From the IMG/VR virus record IMGVR_UViG_3300031278_000008, positions 1-28,222 of that record: a DNA stretch of 28,222 bases. One strand, 5' to 3'. Origin of the DNA: a virus. Shown one piece after another: positions 22,199-28,122 of the stretch. Position numbers and translations under genes: made by a program. Below the pieces are notes generated by a model. It had not been told where the DNA came from. It made no database searches and saw nothing but the letters and a program-made list of their open reading frames with translations. Within the stretch, counting starts at the first letter, position 1. Every line of letters begins with the position of its first letter.

Positions 22199-22573
22199 TC
22201 ACAGTCCCAGCAAAACATTTCCCAGATCACTTGCACGCACATTCTCGTAATCTTTAAAAACTTCTTTCATTGCCCCCGATCTGTTTTGTACATTTTTATA
22301 ATCGTTTTCGATCTTTTCGTATGTGTGTCTGAATTTTTTGTCCGTGTCCCTTAAGTTTCCTATTGTCTTTATTGCATGATTGATGGTTGTACGATCTTGA
22401 TTAAATATTCCATTGAATTTACTCGGATCCAAACCATCAACCTTATTTCTTACAGTATAGTATATCTGCCGGGTGAGGACAACCTCCCTTTTACGTGTTT
22501 TCTCTCCTATTTGTTTTTTATCGGCTCTTGTGTATTCTATGATTCGATTAATTAACCAGTCGTGTTTTTTCAT
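22199..22573 (-). CDS. DnaA C-terminal-like DNA-binding protein
   Basis: This 124-aa protein matches the DnaA domain IV pattern: RKREVVLTRQIYYTVRNKV followed by GIFNQDRTTINHAIKTIGNL. In DnaA the RxxVxxRQxA and DHSTVxHAxxxI motifs read DnaA boxes. The ATPase domains of DnaA are absent. Stand-alone versions in phages may bind DnaA boxes to start phage replication or to divert the host initiator. It follows a 74-base gap from the ninG-like gene, and its upstream leader includes a 23-bp tandem repeat. Confidence 0.75.
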   Translation of the reverse strand: MKKHDWLINRIIEYTRADKKQIGEKTRKREVVLTRQIYYTVRNKVDGLDPSKFNGIFNQDRTTINHAIKTIGNLRDTDKKFRHTYEKIENDYKNVQNRSGAMKEVFKDYENVRASDLGNVLLGL

Positions 22574-22600
22574 GATTGTTTGTTTTAAGTGGTGATTTGT

Positions 22601-22646
22601 ATCATCGGTTAATGGTATTTTGAATCATCGGTTAATGGTATTTTGA
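22601..22646. repeat. 23-bp tandem duplication
   Basis: Two perfect copies of a 23-base unit beginning ATCATCGGTTAATGG lie end to end, followed by a partial ATCAT, between the ninG-like stop (22648) and the DnaA-C-like start. It is a simple local duplication with no obvious function. Confidence 0.8.
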
Positions 22647-22647
22647 A

Positions 22648-23046
22648 TCATTTATACGTTTCAATTATAGAAATCAAATGAATACGATCCCATTTGAATA
22701 GTGTTCTTTTATTGTGTGCTGCAATGTCATCCAACTTATTGACATTCACTTCTCCTATTTTCTTAATAAGATTACGCCGATAACTAATTAAATGATCCCC
22801 GGAAAAATAATTACAATGGATGCATTCACCGTTCACGTTGTGTTCGTTAAACCTAAGCATTGGATATTGCCCTGCTGGATAAAAATGACCAGCTTGCAGG
22901 GATTTAAATTGCCCGCATGATATACAAGGTCGATTTTTGTCCCGGCGTCTTATATAGGCATTAAAACGCTTTGTAGCGGCTTTTAATAATTGCGATACTG
23001 TTTTGCTTTTGTATTTTTGTATTGTCGACGCTTTCAGTTCTTGCAT
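22648..23046 (-). CDS. ninG: NinG/Rap-like recombination nuclease
   Basis: This 132-aa protein has an N-terminal Lys-rich helix, CISC (Cys41, Cys44) and AGHFYPAGQYPMLRFNEHNV. ECIHC (Cys75, Cys78) and SYRRNLIKKIG complete the signature of NinG / lambda Rap Holliday-junction endonucleases. The zinc is bound by the two CxxC pairs, and His54 lies in the conserved GHFYPAG turn. It resolves branched recombination intermediates, fitting the annealing protein and exonuclease encoded upstream. Its start overlaps a 50-aa gene by 13 bp. Confidence 0.88.
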   Translation of the reverse strand: MQELKASTIQKYKSKTVSQLLKAATKRFNAYIRRRDKNRPCISCGQFKSLQAGHFYPAGQYPMLRFNEHNVNGECIHCNYFSGDHLISYRRNLIKKIGEVNVNKLDDIAAHNKRTLFKWDRIHLISIIETYK

Positions 23047-23186
23047 GGTGGTTTGTGTTTTCTTGGGTATACGTTCGATTCAGAAGTTAGTCTGTCTGTT
23101 TCTTTGCTCGATTCGTATAGCATCCGCCCTAATACCCATACCCGGATTTGCATTATTTCGCGGTTGTAGTCTATCTGGTGTTCCAT
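23034..23186 (-). CDS. Small hypothetical protein (50 aa)
   Basis: ATG 23186 opens MEHQIDYNREIMQIRVWVLG and runs through RMLYESSKETDRLTSESNVY to a stop overlapping the start of the ninG-like gene by 13 bp. It appears amphipathic and helical. No family is recognised; the overlap and reasonable codon use argue that it is real. Confidence 0.45.
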   Translation of the reverse strand: MEHQIDYNREIMQIRVWVLGRMLYESSKETDRLTSESNVYPRKHKPPCKN

Positions 23187-23216
23187 GTCTGTAATTTAAG
23201 TTCCTTATATTACCTG

Positions 23217-23414
23217 TTATGCCATTGTATGAAAATGTTCTTCATATTCTTTTTTTGTGATCTCCTGTGCAAACAAGATTATTCGATCGTACCCACGAGT
23301 TCGCCAGAATAAAGCATATTCAAAAGGCGTCTGATTAATCAATGTATGCCCGTAAGTTGATTGACCTTTTTCATTGTGGTCTAAAAAACTGATGTAATAA
23401 TAATTTTCTTTCAT
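23217..23414 (-). CDS. Small hypothetical protein (65 aa)
   Basis: The ATG at 23414 (MKENYYYISFLDHNEKGQST) after TAAAACC is preferred, because this A-rich leader resembles those of neighbouring genes. A longer frame from 23483 would add 23 residues. The protein has a strand YYYISF, THTLIN and a helix FEYALFWRTRGYD, then IILFAQEITKKEYEEH. It looks like a compact alpha/beta fold of unknown function. Confidence 0.55.
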   Translation of the reverse strand: MKENYYYISFLDHNEKGQSTYGHTLINQTPFEYALFWRTRGYDRIILFAQEITKKEYEEHFHTMA

Positions 23415-23516
23415 GGTTTTATAATTTCGTATATTTTCAGCAACTTCTTGACTTAAACCCCATCCAATGTATCCCATGCACATAAAATTTTAAATGTTGA
23501 GCCATTTTTATATAGT

Positions 23517-23948
23517 TTAGTTCATAAAGTTTAAAATCTCGAGCTCAAAATCATACTGATCCACACCGGTGACAAAATGTTTTAAGATAAAATCCAGTGT
23601 TTTATTGTATACCTCTTTAAATTCATCCTCATCCATATCAGCGAATGAAATAGACTTAGGAATAAAATTTTCTCTACCTGTCAGACCTACCATCACCTCG
23701 GCGCTACCTATACAAATCTGGATGTACTTACGTAGGTAATCTTTATCCCGGAACCGGTCCGGGATGTTTTCCGGCATGTGATAAATTGTTGTTTTTAGTA
23801 ATGCAAAATATTTGCGAAGAAACATATAATTACGCTGCTTCCATACCTCGCATTTTATAACGTCATCTTCCGCCAGTTTCATGACGGCCTTAATCGAATC
23901 TTCATTAACTGGTTCCCAGGTCTTTGCTCTTAGAAAAAATGGTTCCAT
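23517..23948 (-). CDS. DUF1367 family phage protein
   Basis: The 143-aa protein shows DVIKCEVWKQRNYMFLRKYF, then ALLKTTIYHMPEN, RDKDYLRKYIQICIG and PKSISFADMDEDEFKEVYNK. This is the pattern of DUF1367 (RNxxFHRKFFALL.., SISFAKMDEDEFEELY). The family is common next to NinG and other recombination genes in lambdoid and Bacteroidota phages, but its activity is unknown. It is overlapped by 44 bp by the small membrane protein frame. Confidence 0.8.
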   Translation of the reverse strand: MEPFFLRAKTWEPVNEDSIKAVMKLAEDDVIKCEVWKQRNYMFLRKYFALLKTTIYHMPENIPDRFRDKDYLRKYIQICIGSAEVMVGLTGRENFIPKSISFADMDEDEFKEVYNKTLDFILKHFVTGVDQYDFELEILNFMN

Positions 23949-24060
23949 AGCTTTTTTGTATTAGTTTAAATATCGCTCTCAAAAAGATATACGGCGATAA
24001 AATTAACAAAAAAAGGAAAATAATTACTGCTGCCAATGGGTGAAATTCACGGTATCTCAT
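23905..24060 (-). CDS. Small membrane protein (51 aa, single helix)
   Basis: ATG 24060 shares ATGA with the exonuclease stop, which strongly suggests coupled translation. The peptide MRYREFHPLAAVIIFLFLLI continues LSPYIFLRAIFKLIQKS, a single membrane helix with a basic tail. It overlaps the DUF1367 gene by 44 bp. The function is unknown; small membrane proteins in phage early regions often alter host processes or exclude other phages. Confidence 0.55.
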   Translation of the reverse strand: MRYREFHPLAAVIIFLFLLILSPYIFLRAIFKLIQKSYGTIFSKSKDLGTS

Positions 24061-24863
24061 AAGGATTCTATTAGGTGGTTAATATATTTCCCACACAACA
24101 TAACTCGATCTTTGATAGCTTGTATATCCTGATCATTTCTTTCAATATCATATATTTTGATCTTAAGTTCATCAGGCACATCTTTGTAGGTTAATTTACG
24201 ATGAAACTCATTGTAGGTTTCCATATCCAGCTCGCCGTACCCGTTATAATAACAATAGTTACGTGCTTCTCTTTCGATGAGATGCTGCGGGGTATCTGAG
24301 AGGACGTATATTAGTTTTCCCTTAGGCTTTTTGTAAAGATTCATATATCCTTGTAATTGCCAATAATACATAATGTTAGGTATTTTATTTTCAAAAGTCG
24401 GGAAAGTTTCCCATGACCAACTATTTTTAATATCAATGACCAAATTCGGTACGTCAATATCGTTTGTGCCAGTCATGAAATCATCTTCTGCCTTGTTTTC
24501 GTTCTTAAATAACAATCCTATACCTAACATTTCACCGACAAAGTCAATGGACTCATCTTCCATTATCAATCCTTTGTCTGTATATTTTGAGGTAAATTCT
24601 AATTTTCGTTTATAAAGTTTAGATTTCAACCAGTCACGGCAATAGCTTTTCGCTGTCTCTGATAGTTCAGGGTTGTCTCTCTTGTAAGTAAGCTCGTTAA
24701 GTCTTTCGGTTTGCTTTTCTGTCAACTTATCTTTTGATTTCAAGTTATCTATTTCCAGGAATTGTTTTTCGGTTACGGATCCTTTTGCATTAGTCATTAT
24801 ATGACCGATAGCTGAACATCGAATCTTAAATGCTGGAATCGAGTAATTTTTCTTTGTTTTCAT
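24057..24863 (-). CDS. PD-(D/E)xK exonuclease (YqaJ/Cas4-like) for recombination
   Basis: This 268-aa protein has DKGLIMEDESIDFVGEMLG, TGTNDIDVPNLVIDIKNSWS and WQLQGYMNLYKKPKGKLIYV. The Glu of the first block, the Asp of TGTNDID and the IDIK motif give the restriction-like nuclease active site; QLQGYM corresponds to the Q-x-x-x-Y motif of lambda-exonuclease/YqaJ-type enzymes. It overlaps the annealing protein gene by 38 bp, the typical two-component (exonuclease plus annealing protein) phage recombination arrangement. It probably resects DNA ends for the partner. Confidence 0.82.
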   Translation of the reverse strand: MKTKKNYSIPAFKIRCSAIGHIMTNAKGSVTEKQFLEIDNLKSKDKLTEKQTERLNELTYKRDNPELSETAKSYCRDWLKSKLYKRKLEFTSKYTDKGLIMEDESIDFVGEMLGIGLLFKNENKAEDDFMTGTNDIDVPNLVIDIKNSWSWETFPTFENKIPNIMYYWQLQGYMNLYKKPKGKLIYVLSDTPQHLIEREARNYCYYNGYGELDMETYNEFHRKLTYKDVPDELKIKIYDIERNDQDIQAIKDRVMLCGKYINHLIESL

Positions 24864-25434
24864 CTGTTAGGTTGTATTTTTTTTCTATCTGTTCGATTGT
24901 ATAACCGTTCTTTAGTGCCTGAATGGCTTGCGTCCACTTTTCGGTATCCGGCAAAAGATCAGGTTTATTCGTTTTTTCTTCAACCTGAGGAATCTCATCG
25001 AAGGTTTTTTCTTCCTTCTGCCACAGTTTTAGTCCGAGACCAGTGTTAACTGCTATACATTTTACAAGGCCTCGCTGTTGTGCTTTATGAATTTGTAATT
25101 GGTTAGGATCACTTACTACCCGGTTACCGTCAATGACGGGATAATAATAATGGTACTTTTTATCATCAAGGATAAGATTGATAAGAACGAACGGGTTGCG
25201 ATCATTATTGTAGAATGCAGGGTATCCGTTTTCGTTGACTGCGAAATCAACAACTACATTTTCAGCTCCATTTTCATAAAGCAGGAATATAGCCATTGAC
25301 CACTCGATGTAATCCAGCCAGAATTTTTGCGGTAGTTTTTCTAATCGACCTTTGTCGTTTTTTTTGAATGTCGGTTTTTTTTGTACATATCTTGATATAT
25401 CAAGATTGTACAGCTCTTTGAATGATTTTAACAT
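24826..25434 (-). CDS. DUF1071/Sak3-like single-strand annealing protein
   Basis: The 202-aa protein carries FWLDYIEWSMAIFLLYENGA, VVVDFAVNENGYPAFYNND and YYYPVIDGNRVVSDPNQLQI. HKAQQRGLVKCIAVNTGLGL then follows, matching the Sak3/DUF1071 pattern (YLSWAxAW..., LPVMDGxNxA, IxxAxxRCLVKxIAxxGLGL). The C-terminal 60 residues form an acidic linker and small helix-turn-helix-like end (TIEQIEKKYNLTDENKEKLL). Partnered with the exonuclease downstream, it would anneal complementary strands during replication-linked recombination. Confidence 0.8.
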   Translation of the reverse strand: MLKSFKELYNLDISRYVQKKPTFKKNDKGRLEKLPQKFWLDYIEWSMAIFLLYENGAENVVVDFAVNENGYPAFYNNDRNPFVLINLILDDKKYHYYYPVIDGNRVVSDPNQLQIHKAQQRGLVKCIAVNTGLGLKLWQKEEKTFDEIPQVEEKTNKPDLLPDTEKWTQAIQALKNGYTIEQIEKKYNLTDENKEKLLDSSI

Positions 25435-25474
25435 GGTTTTTATTTTATATTTTTCAACAATATTTCCTTACATA

Positions 25475-25636
25475 TTAATTCGCGGTATCTTTTTTCAGGG
25501 ATACATACCATCTTTTCACCTTTGTTTTTATCAAATTTGAAAAAAAAAACCAAGTGAAAATGATAGACACTACAATGATAATTGCCAGCGAAATCACAAT
25601 ACTGGCTAATAATGATAAGTTAGTTGCCGGTTCCAT
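25475..25636 (-). CDS. Small single-helix membrane protein (53 aa)
   Basis: ATG 25636 gives MEPATNLSLLASIVISLAII, then IVVSIIFTWFFFSNLIKTKV and a basic tail ending TAN. One long hydrophobic helix with an outside N-terminus and a positively charged inside C-terminus is expected. It lies between the 48-aa gene and the annealing protein gene. The W-F-F-F is coded by a T10 run, so its frame depends on an exact homopolymer count. Confidence 0.55.
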   Translation of the reverse strand: MEPATNLSLLASIVISLAIIIVVSIIFTWFFFSNLIKTKVKRWYVSLKKDTAN

Positions 25637-25680
25637 GATTTAAGTTTTTGATTTGATTGTCAATGTTAAATATTTTCATG

Positions 25681-25827
25681 TCAATGATCCATATCCTGGC
25701 TTTTTCCATTAATAATTCCTTTTCTAATGAGTTTAGCTTGCTCTTTGCGCGATATGCTGATAGTATATTCATAATTGGGTTTTTTTTGATCGTAAAAACA
25801 ATAATATAAGGTGTCGAATAAATCCAT
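25681..25827 (-). CDS. Small hypothetical protein (48 aa)
   Basis: ATG 25827 begins two bases after the stop of the upstream gene and reads MDLFDTLYYCFYDQKKPNYE, then YTISISRKEQAKLIRKGIIN. It has an aromatic N-terminal part and a basic amphipathic helix. The tight spacing supports it being a gene; the function is unknown. Confidence 0.5.
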   Translation of the reverse strand: MDLFDTLYYCFYDQKKPNYEYTISISRKEQAKLIRKGIINGKSQDMDH

Positions 25828-25829
25828 AA

Positions 25830-26042
25830 TTATCCGTATATTTGTTTCTCTATTTCTTCTAATGATTCTCCATAATCTTGTATGCCGAAATATTTATTAG
25901 TAAAATCAATAGCAAATTTTATAACTGATTCTTTTCTTCGATTTCCGGCAATTATTGTCTCATTATTACGAATCATTTTTGCTCGTAATTCACTGATATT
26001 TGCTTCAGTTTCATTATCAAATCTTGGTATGTTTCTTATCAT
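25830..26042 (-). CDS. Small hypothetical protein (70 aa)
   Basis: ATG 26042 (MIRNIPRFDNETEANISEL) is preferred over 26063, which only adds MHIKIII. The protein is helical and charged, with RKESVIKFAIDFTNKYFGIQ and an acidic C-terminus SLEEIEKQIYG. The SVIKFAIDFTNKYFG helix recalls ribbon-helix-helix or antitoxin-like proteins, but no strand motif is clear. It is the first minus-strand gene after the plus-strand island, and its upstream region is the diverged repeat copy, so its promoter may have been displaced. Confidence 0.5.
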   Translation of the reverse strand: MIRNIPRFDNETEANISELRAKMIRNNETIIAGNRRKESVIKFAIDFTNKYFGIQDYGESLEEIEKQIYG

Positions 26043-26100
26043 TATGATTATTTTTATATGCAAATATAAGCATTTTTATTAGAATACAAAACGTAATTGC

Positions 26101-26195
26101 TTATTTTTAATGTTTATTGATATATATATTGTTATGTACTGGCGCATTTTCAGGCACGTAGCATGCTACGAAGCAAGGTAATTTTATTATTTTTT
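26101..26195 (+). repeat. Diverged third copy of the island repeat (copy A, same orientation as right arm)
   Basis: Three blocks match the right arm (27572-27699) in the same order and spacing. They are a TTTTTnnTGTTTAT-like start near 26104-26118, GTTATGTAC-nn-GCGCA at 26131-26146 (27601-27616 in the right arm), and a 16-base AT block at 26180-26195 (27649-27664). The middle is replaced by sequence with a 14-bp palindrome. Offsets between the last two blocks are 49 and 48 bases. Confidence 0.55.
26157..26170. repeat. 14-bp perfect palindrome CGTAGCATGCTACG
   Basis: A perfect inverted repeat with no loop lies inside the diverged repeat copy and upstream of the plus-strand promoter. It could be an operator or recombination site; no protein is assigned. 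Confidence 0.5.
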
Positions 26196-26237
26196 AGGGT
26201 GGGGTTTTCTTTGTCTTATTTAGAATTGAAATAAATA

Positions 26238-26292
26238 ACACAAATGTGTGAAAATAATTGTTAAAATACTTGCATATCTCACACAAATGCGT
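26238..26292 (+). promoter_or_regulatory. Pair of operator-like palindromes around the island promoter
   Basis: ACACA-AA-TGTGT (26238-26249) is a perfect 12-bp palindrome with a two-base centre. ACACA-AA-TGCGT (26281-26292) differs by one base. Their spacing of 43 bases is about four helical turns, and the second site lies between the -33 and -7 boxes, where a repressor would block transcription. Confidence 0.5.
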
Positions 26293-26300
26293 TATCTTTA
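26270..26300 (+). promoter_or_regulatory. Bacteroidota-type promoter of the plus-strand island
   Basis: TTG at 26270-26272, a 20-base spacer and TATCTTTA at 26293-26300 (TAnnTTTG with one mismatch). It lies 26 bases before ATG 26327 and is oriented to drive the plus-strand genes. The remaining divergent region 26043-26326 holds the diverged repeat copy and no gene. Confidence 0.55.
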
Positions 26301-26326
26301 CTTCATAATAATTAATAATTAATATT

Positions 26327-26686
26327 ATGAAAACAGTAGAATTTACAAGCAAAAAAGGAACAAAACTGCAAGGAACAGTTAAGAAAATTTCTGACAATAC
26401 ATTATTAACTGTAACAGTTGATGGAATTACCTCCGATTTTTTCGGCATTCCTAATGGATTGAAAACTTTTGATTATAATGGTCAAAAAGCTGTTATTGAA
26501 CTTTCAGATGAAGAAAAAAACAAAGTATATTCTGCAATGTGGCCGGAAAATACCGTAATTGAAGTTTTGAAAGAATGGACTACTGTAGAATGTGTAATTT
26601 CTGGTGAAGACATGGTTAAATATCAGACAGTTAAAATGTTAGACGGAAGTGTAAAAACTATAGAAAAATACAGGAGGGAATTATAA
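26327..26686 (+). CDS. Hypothetical beta-rich protein of the plus-strand island (119 aa)
   Basis: The protein starts MKTVEFTSKKGTKLQGTVKK and is built of short strands (TLLTVTVDGITSDFFGIP, NGQKAVIELSDEEKN), ending KTIEKYRREL. It is Lys/Thr/Val rich with no Cys pairs or signal peptide. The next gene begins within its stop (TAATG). It is on the opposite strand to nearly all others and has its own promoter, so it probably arrived with the island. No family is recognised. Confidence 0.65.
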   Translation: MKTVEFTSKKGTKLQGTVKKISDNTLLTVTVDGITSDFFGIPNGLKTFDYNGQKAVIELSDEEKNKVYSAMWPENTVIEVLKEWTTVECVISGEDMVKYQTVKMLDGSVKTIEKYRREL

Positions 26687-26973
26687 TGAAAACATATGAA
26701 TTTTGCGAAAATTGTGGTAAAAAAACTCATCATGTAGATAAAATATGCCGAAACTGTGGTTTTGATTCAGATTACATTATTAATTGGGGGGCATTAAGCA
26801 GATTGTTAACAGGCTCACGCCAAACTGTGAGAAGAAATTCAATACCTAAAATTCACCAGGCTGTTGTAAATGATTTGCTAAAAGCTATGGATAAGGTTAT
26901 TTCTAAACGGCTTGATAAAGCCGAAGCGGGTGGGCAAAAAAATAATAAAATTTCTCCCACTGAACTCGATTAA
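26686..26973 (+). CDS. Zinc-ribbon protein whose C-terminus is encoded by the repeat arm
   Basis: The protein has 95 aa. Residues 7-24 carry CENC..CRNC (Cys7, Cys10, Cys21, Cys24), a four-Cys zinc ribbon. The middle contains GALSRLLTGSRQTVRRNSIP and a basic amphipathic helix LLKAMDKVISKRLDK. An AGGAGGG Shine-Dalgarno site lies seven bases before ATG, which is rare in this window. From about residue 73 the codons lie in the left inverted-repeat arm (26903 onward), and the same last residues (EAGGQKNNKISPTELD) are encoded on the minus strand by the right arm. The native C-terminus was therefore probably replaced or extended by the element. Confidence 0.65.
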   Translation: MKTYEFCENCGKKTHHVDKICRNCGFDSDYIINWGALSRLLTGSRQTVRRNSIPKIHQAVVNDLLKAMDKVISKRLDKAEAGGQKNNKISPTELD

Positions 26974-27029
26974 ATGTAATTGGTTGCGCTTGTACATAAC
27001 GGACAGCGGTATGAACAGTAAAAAGTAAA
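26903..27029 (+). repeat. Left arm of the long inverted repeat (copy B)
   Basis: These 127 bases are the reverse complement of 27572-27699. The core 26921-27012 (92 bases) is identical. Two transitions occur on the inner side, and changes on the outer side lie in a hairpin (26908-26923: CGGCTT, GATA, AAGCCG). The arm holds the last codons of the zinc-ribbon gene and ends six bases before the methyltransferase ATG. Confidence 0.9.
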
Positions 27030-27035
27030 ATAGGG

Positions 27036-27560
27036 ATGGAAATAACTCGAAAATGGGCAATGCCCTCAAGACATACATTTAAGATTGAACCAATACGCAA
27101 ACTTGTATATAAATATGTGAGCGATGGCATAGGGTGGATTGACCCTTTCTGTGGGGAAAACAGCCCTGCTGAAATAACAAATGATATTAACCCAAACAAA
27201 CCCGCTAAATTTCATTTACATGCAGAAGATTTTGTTAAAGGGCTGTTTGGGGAATATAATGGAATATTATTTGATCCGCCATATAGTACCAGGCAGACAA
27301 AAGAATGCTATGAGAGTGCTGGGATTGAGTTTCAACAAAAAGACTCACAAGATGCAGTACATTACGGTAAAGTAAAAGACCTGGTAAAAGATAAAATACT
27401 CCCGGGTGGGATTGCTATAAGTTGCGGGTGGAATAGTTCTGGATTTGGGAAAAAACGAGGCTTTGAATTGATAGAAATATTGTTAGTTAATCATGGAGGA
27501 AATGGACACCACGATACAATTATTACAGTTGAAAGAAAAGTGCAAAGTTCGCTGTTTTAG
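27036..27560 (+). CDS. DPPY-type DNA methyltransferase inside the inverted repeat
   Basis: The protein has 174 aa. The N-terminal RKWAMPSRHTFKIEPI, IDPFCG (residues 35-40, the AdoMet-loop position), EITNDINP and catalytic DPPYST (residues 80-85) are typical of small phage adenine- or cytosine-amino methyltransferases with a WAMPxxxTFxIxPI start. The later CGWNSSGFGKKRGFELIEIL and HDTIITVE are the closing strands. It is the only gene in the spacer: the ATG lies 6 bases after the left arm and the stop 12 bases before the right arm. A Shine-Dalgarno site is absent; the A-rich inner edge of the left arm forms the leader. It may protect phage DNA from host restriction; the target sequence is unknown. 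Confidence 0.85.
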   Translation: MEITRKWAMPSRHTFKIEPIRKLVYKYVSDGIGWIDPFCGENSPAEITNDINPNKPAKFHLHAEDFVKGLFGEYNGILFDPPYSTRQTKECYESAGIEFQQKDSQDAVHYGKVKDLVKDKILPGGIAISCGWNSSGFGKKRGFELIEILLVNHGGNGHHDTIITVERKVQSSLF

Positions 27561-27571
27561 TGCGCGTTGGC

Positions 27572-27699
27572 TTTACTTTTTATTGTTTATACCGCTGTCC
27601 GTTATGTACAAGCGCAACCAATTACATTTAATCGAGTTCAGTGGGAGAAATTTTATTATTTTTTTGCCCACCCGCTTCGGTTTTTTCAAAACCGTTTAG
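27572..27699 (-). repeat. Right arm of the long inverted repeat (copy C)
   Basis: The arm is 128 bases, the reverse complement of 26903-27029. The outer end carries the hairpin CGGTTTT, TTC, AAAACCG (27678-27694), where the left arm has CGGCTT/AAGCCG. The changed pair is compensatory. It ends seven bases before the stop of the minus-strand gene 27707-27970. Confidence 0.9.
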
Positions 27700-27706
27700 G
27701 TCAGTT

Positions 27707-27970
27707 TTAAAGCCCATCCCATCGCTTTGCTTGGGTGGGTAGTTTATAATACCTATCACTCGGATCATCACCTGTTTGTCTGCAAAAATCAACTTCATTT
27801 AAAACACAATCCCAGCAAATCAACGTACCTTCTTTTGTTTCAACCATATCTTCTATAAGATACCAATTTCCACATTCAGCGCACTTGATTAATTCCGAGG
27901 TCAGATTATCATTCCACGGTGCATTAATACTGTCATCTGTTACTCCTGGGGGTAGATTATAATTTGCCAT
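27707..27970 (-). CDS. Zinc-ribbon protein in the early operon (87 aa)
   Basis: The chosen start is ATG 27970 (MANYNLPPGVTDDSINAPWN); ATG 27976 would add MT. After the DDSINAPWND segment, common at the start of small Bacteroidota phage proteins, come CAEC and CWDC (two CxxC pairs about 22 residues apart) forming a zinc ribbon. An acidic tail with DDPSDRYYKLP closes it. The start overlaps the preceding gene by 14 bases. The right arm of the plus-strand island lies seven bases past its stop. DNA or protein binding is likely; the partner is unknown. Confidence 0.65.
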   Translation of the reverse strand: MANYNLPPGVTDDSINAPWNDNLTSELIKCAECGNWYLIEDMVETKEGTLICWDCVLNEVDFCRQTGDDPSDRYYKLPTQAKRWDGL

Positions 27971-28103
27971 TGTCATATTCTTTTTTGATTAGATACCTGA
28001 TTAATGTTGTCATGTTGCTAAGGTTTAATTTCTCTTGCAACTTATCCGCCATTTTTATTGTCTGGCGGTCGAATTTGAAGTTTTTTCTTATCTTGTTTTT
28101 CAT
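27957..28103 (-). CDS. Ribbon-helix-helix-like small protein (48 aa)
   Basis: ATG 28103 (MKNKIRKNFKFDRQTIKMAD) is preferred because the longer frame from 28202 overlaps a better coding frame. NFKFDRQTIKMADKLQEKLN followed by SNMTTLIRYLIKKEY is a strand plus two helices with the N-x-T-x-L-I-R pattern of ribbon-helix-helix repressors. It overlaps the next gene by 14 bases. A regulator of the early operon is plausible. Confidence 0.6.
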   Translation of the reverse strand: MKNKIRKNFKFDRQTIKMADKLQEKLNLSNMTTLIRYLIKKEYDNGKL

Positions 28104-28122
28104 GAATTTTATGTTTTTATGT

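Noticed and set aside
26878-27078. Minus-strand frame and the matching plus frame at 27493-27699 encoding the same peptide
   Set aside because: They are translations of the two inverted-repeat arms in the same sense; no independent evidence of coding.
26903-27699. Integron attC sites or a cassette array
   Set aside because: GTTATGT and ACATAAC resemble attC ends loosely, but each arm lacks a complete pair of core sites, the copies alternate in orientation, and no integrase is present.
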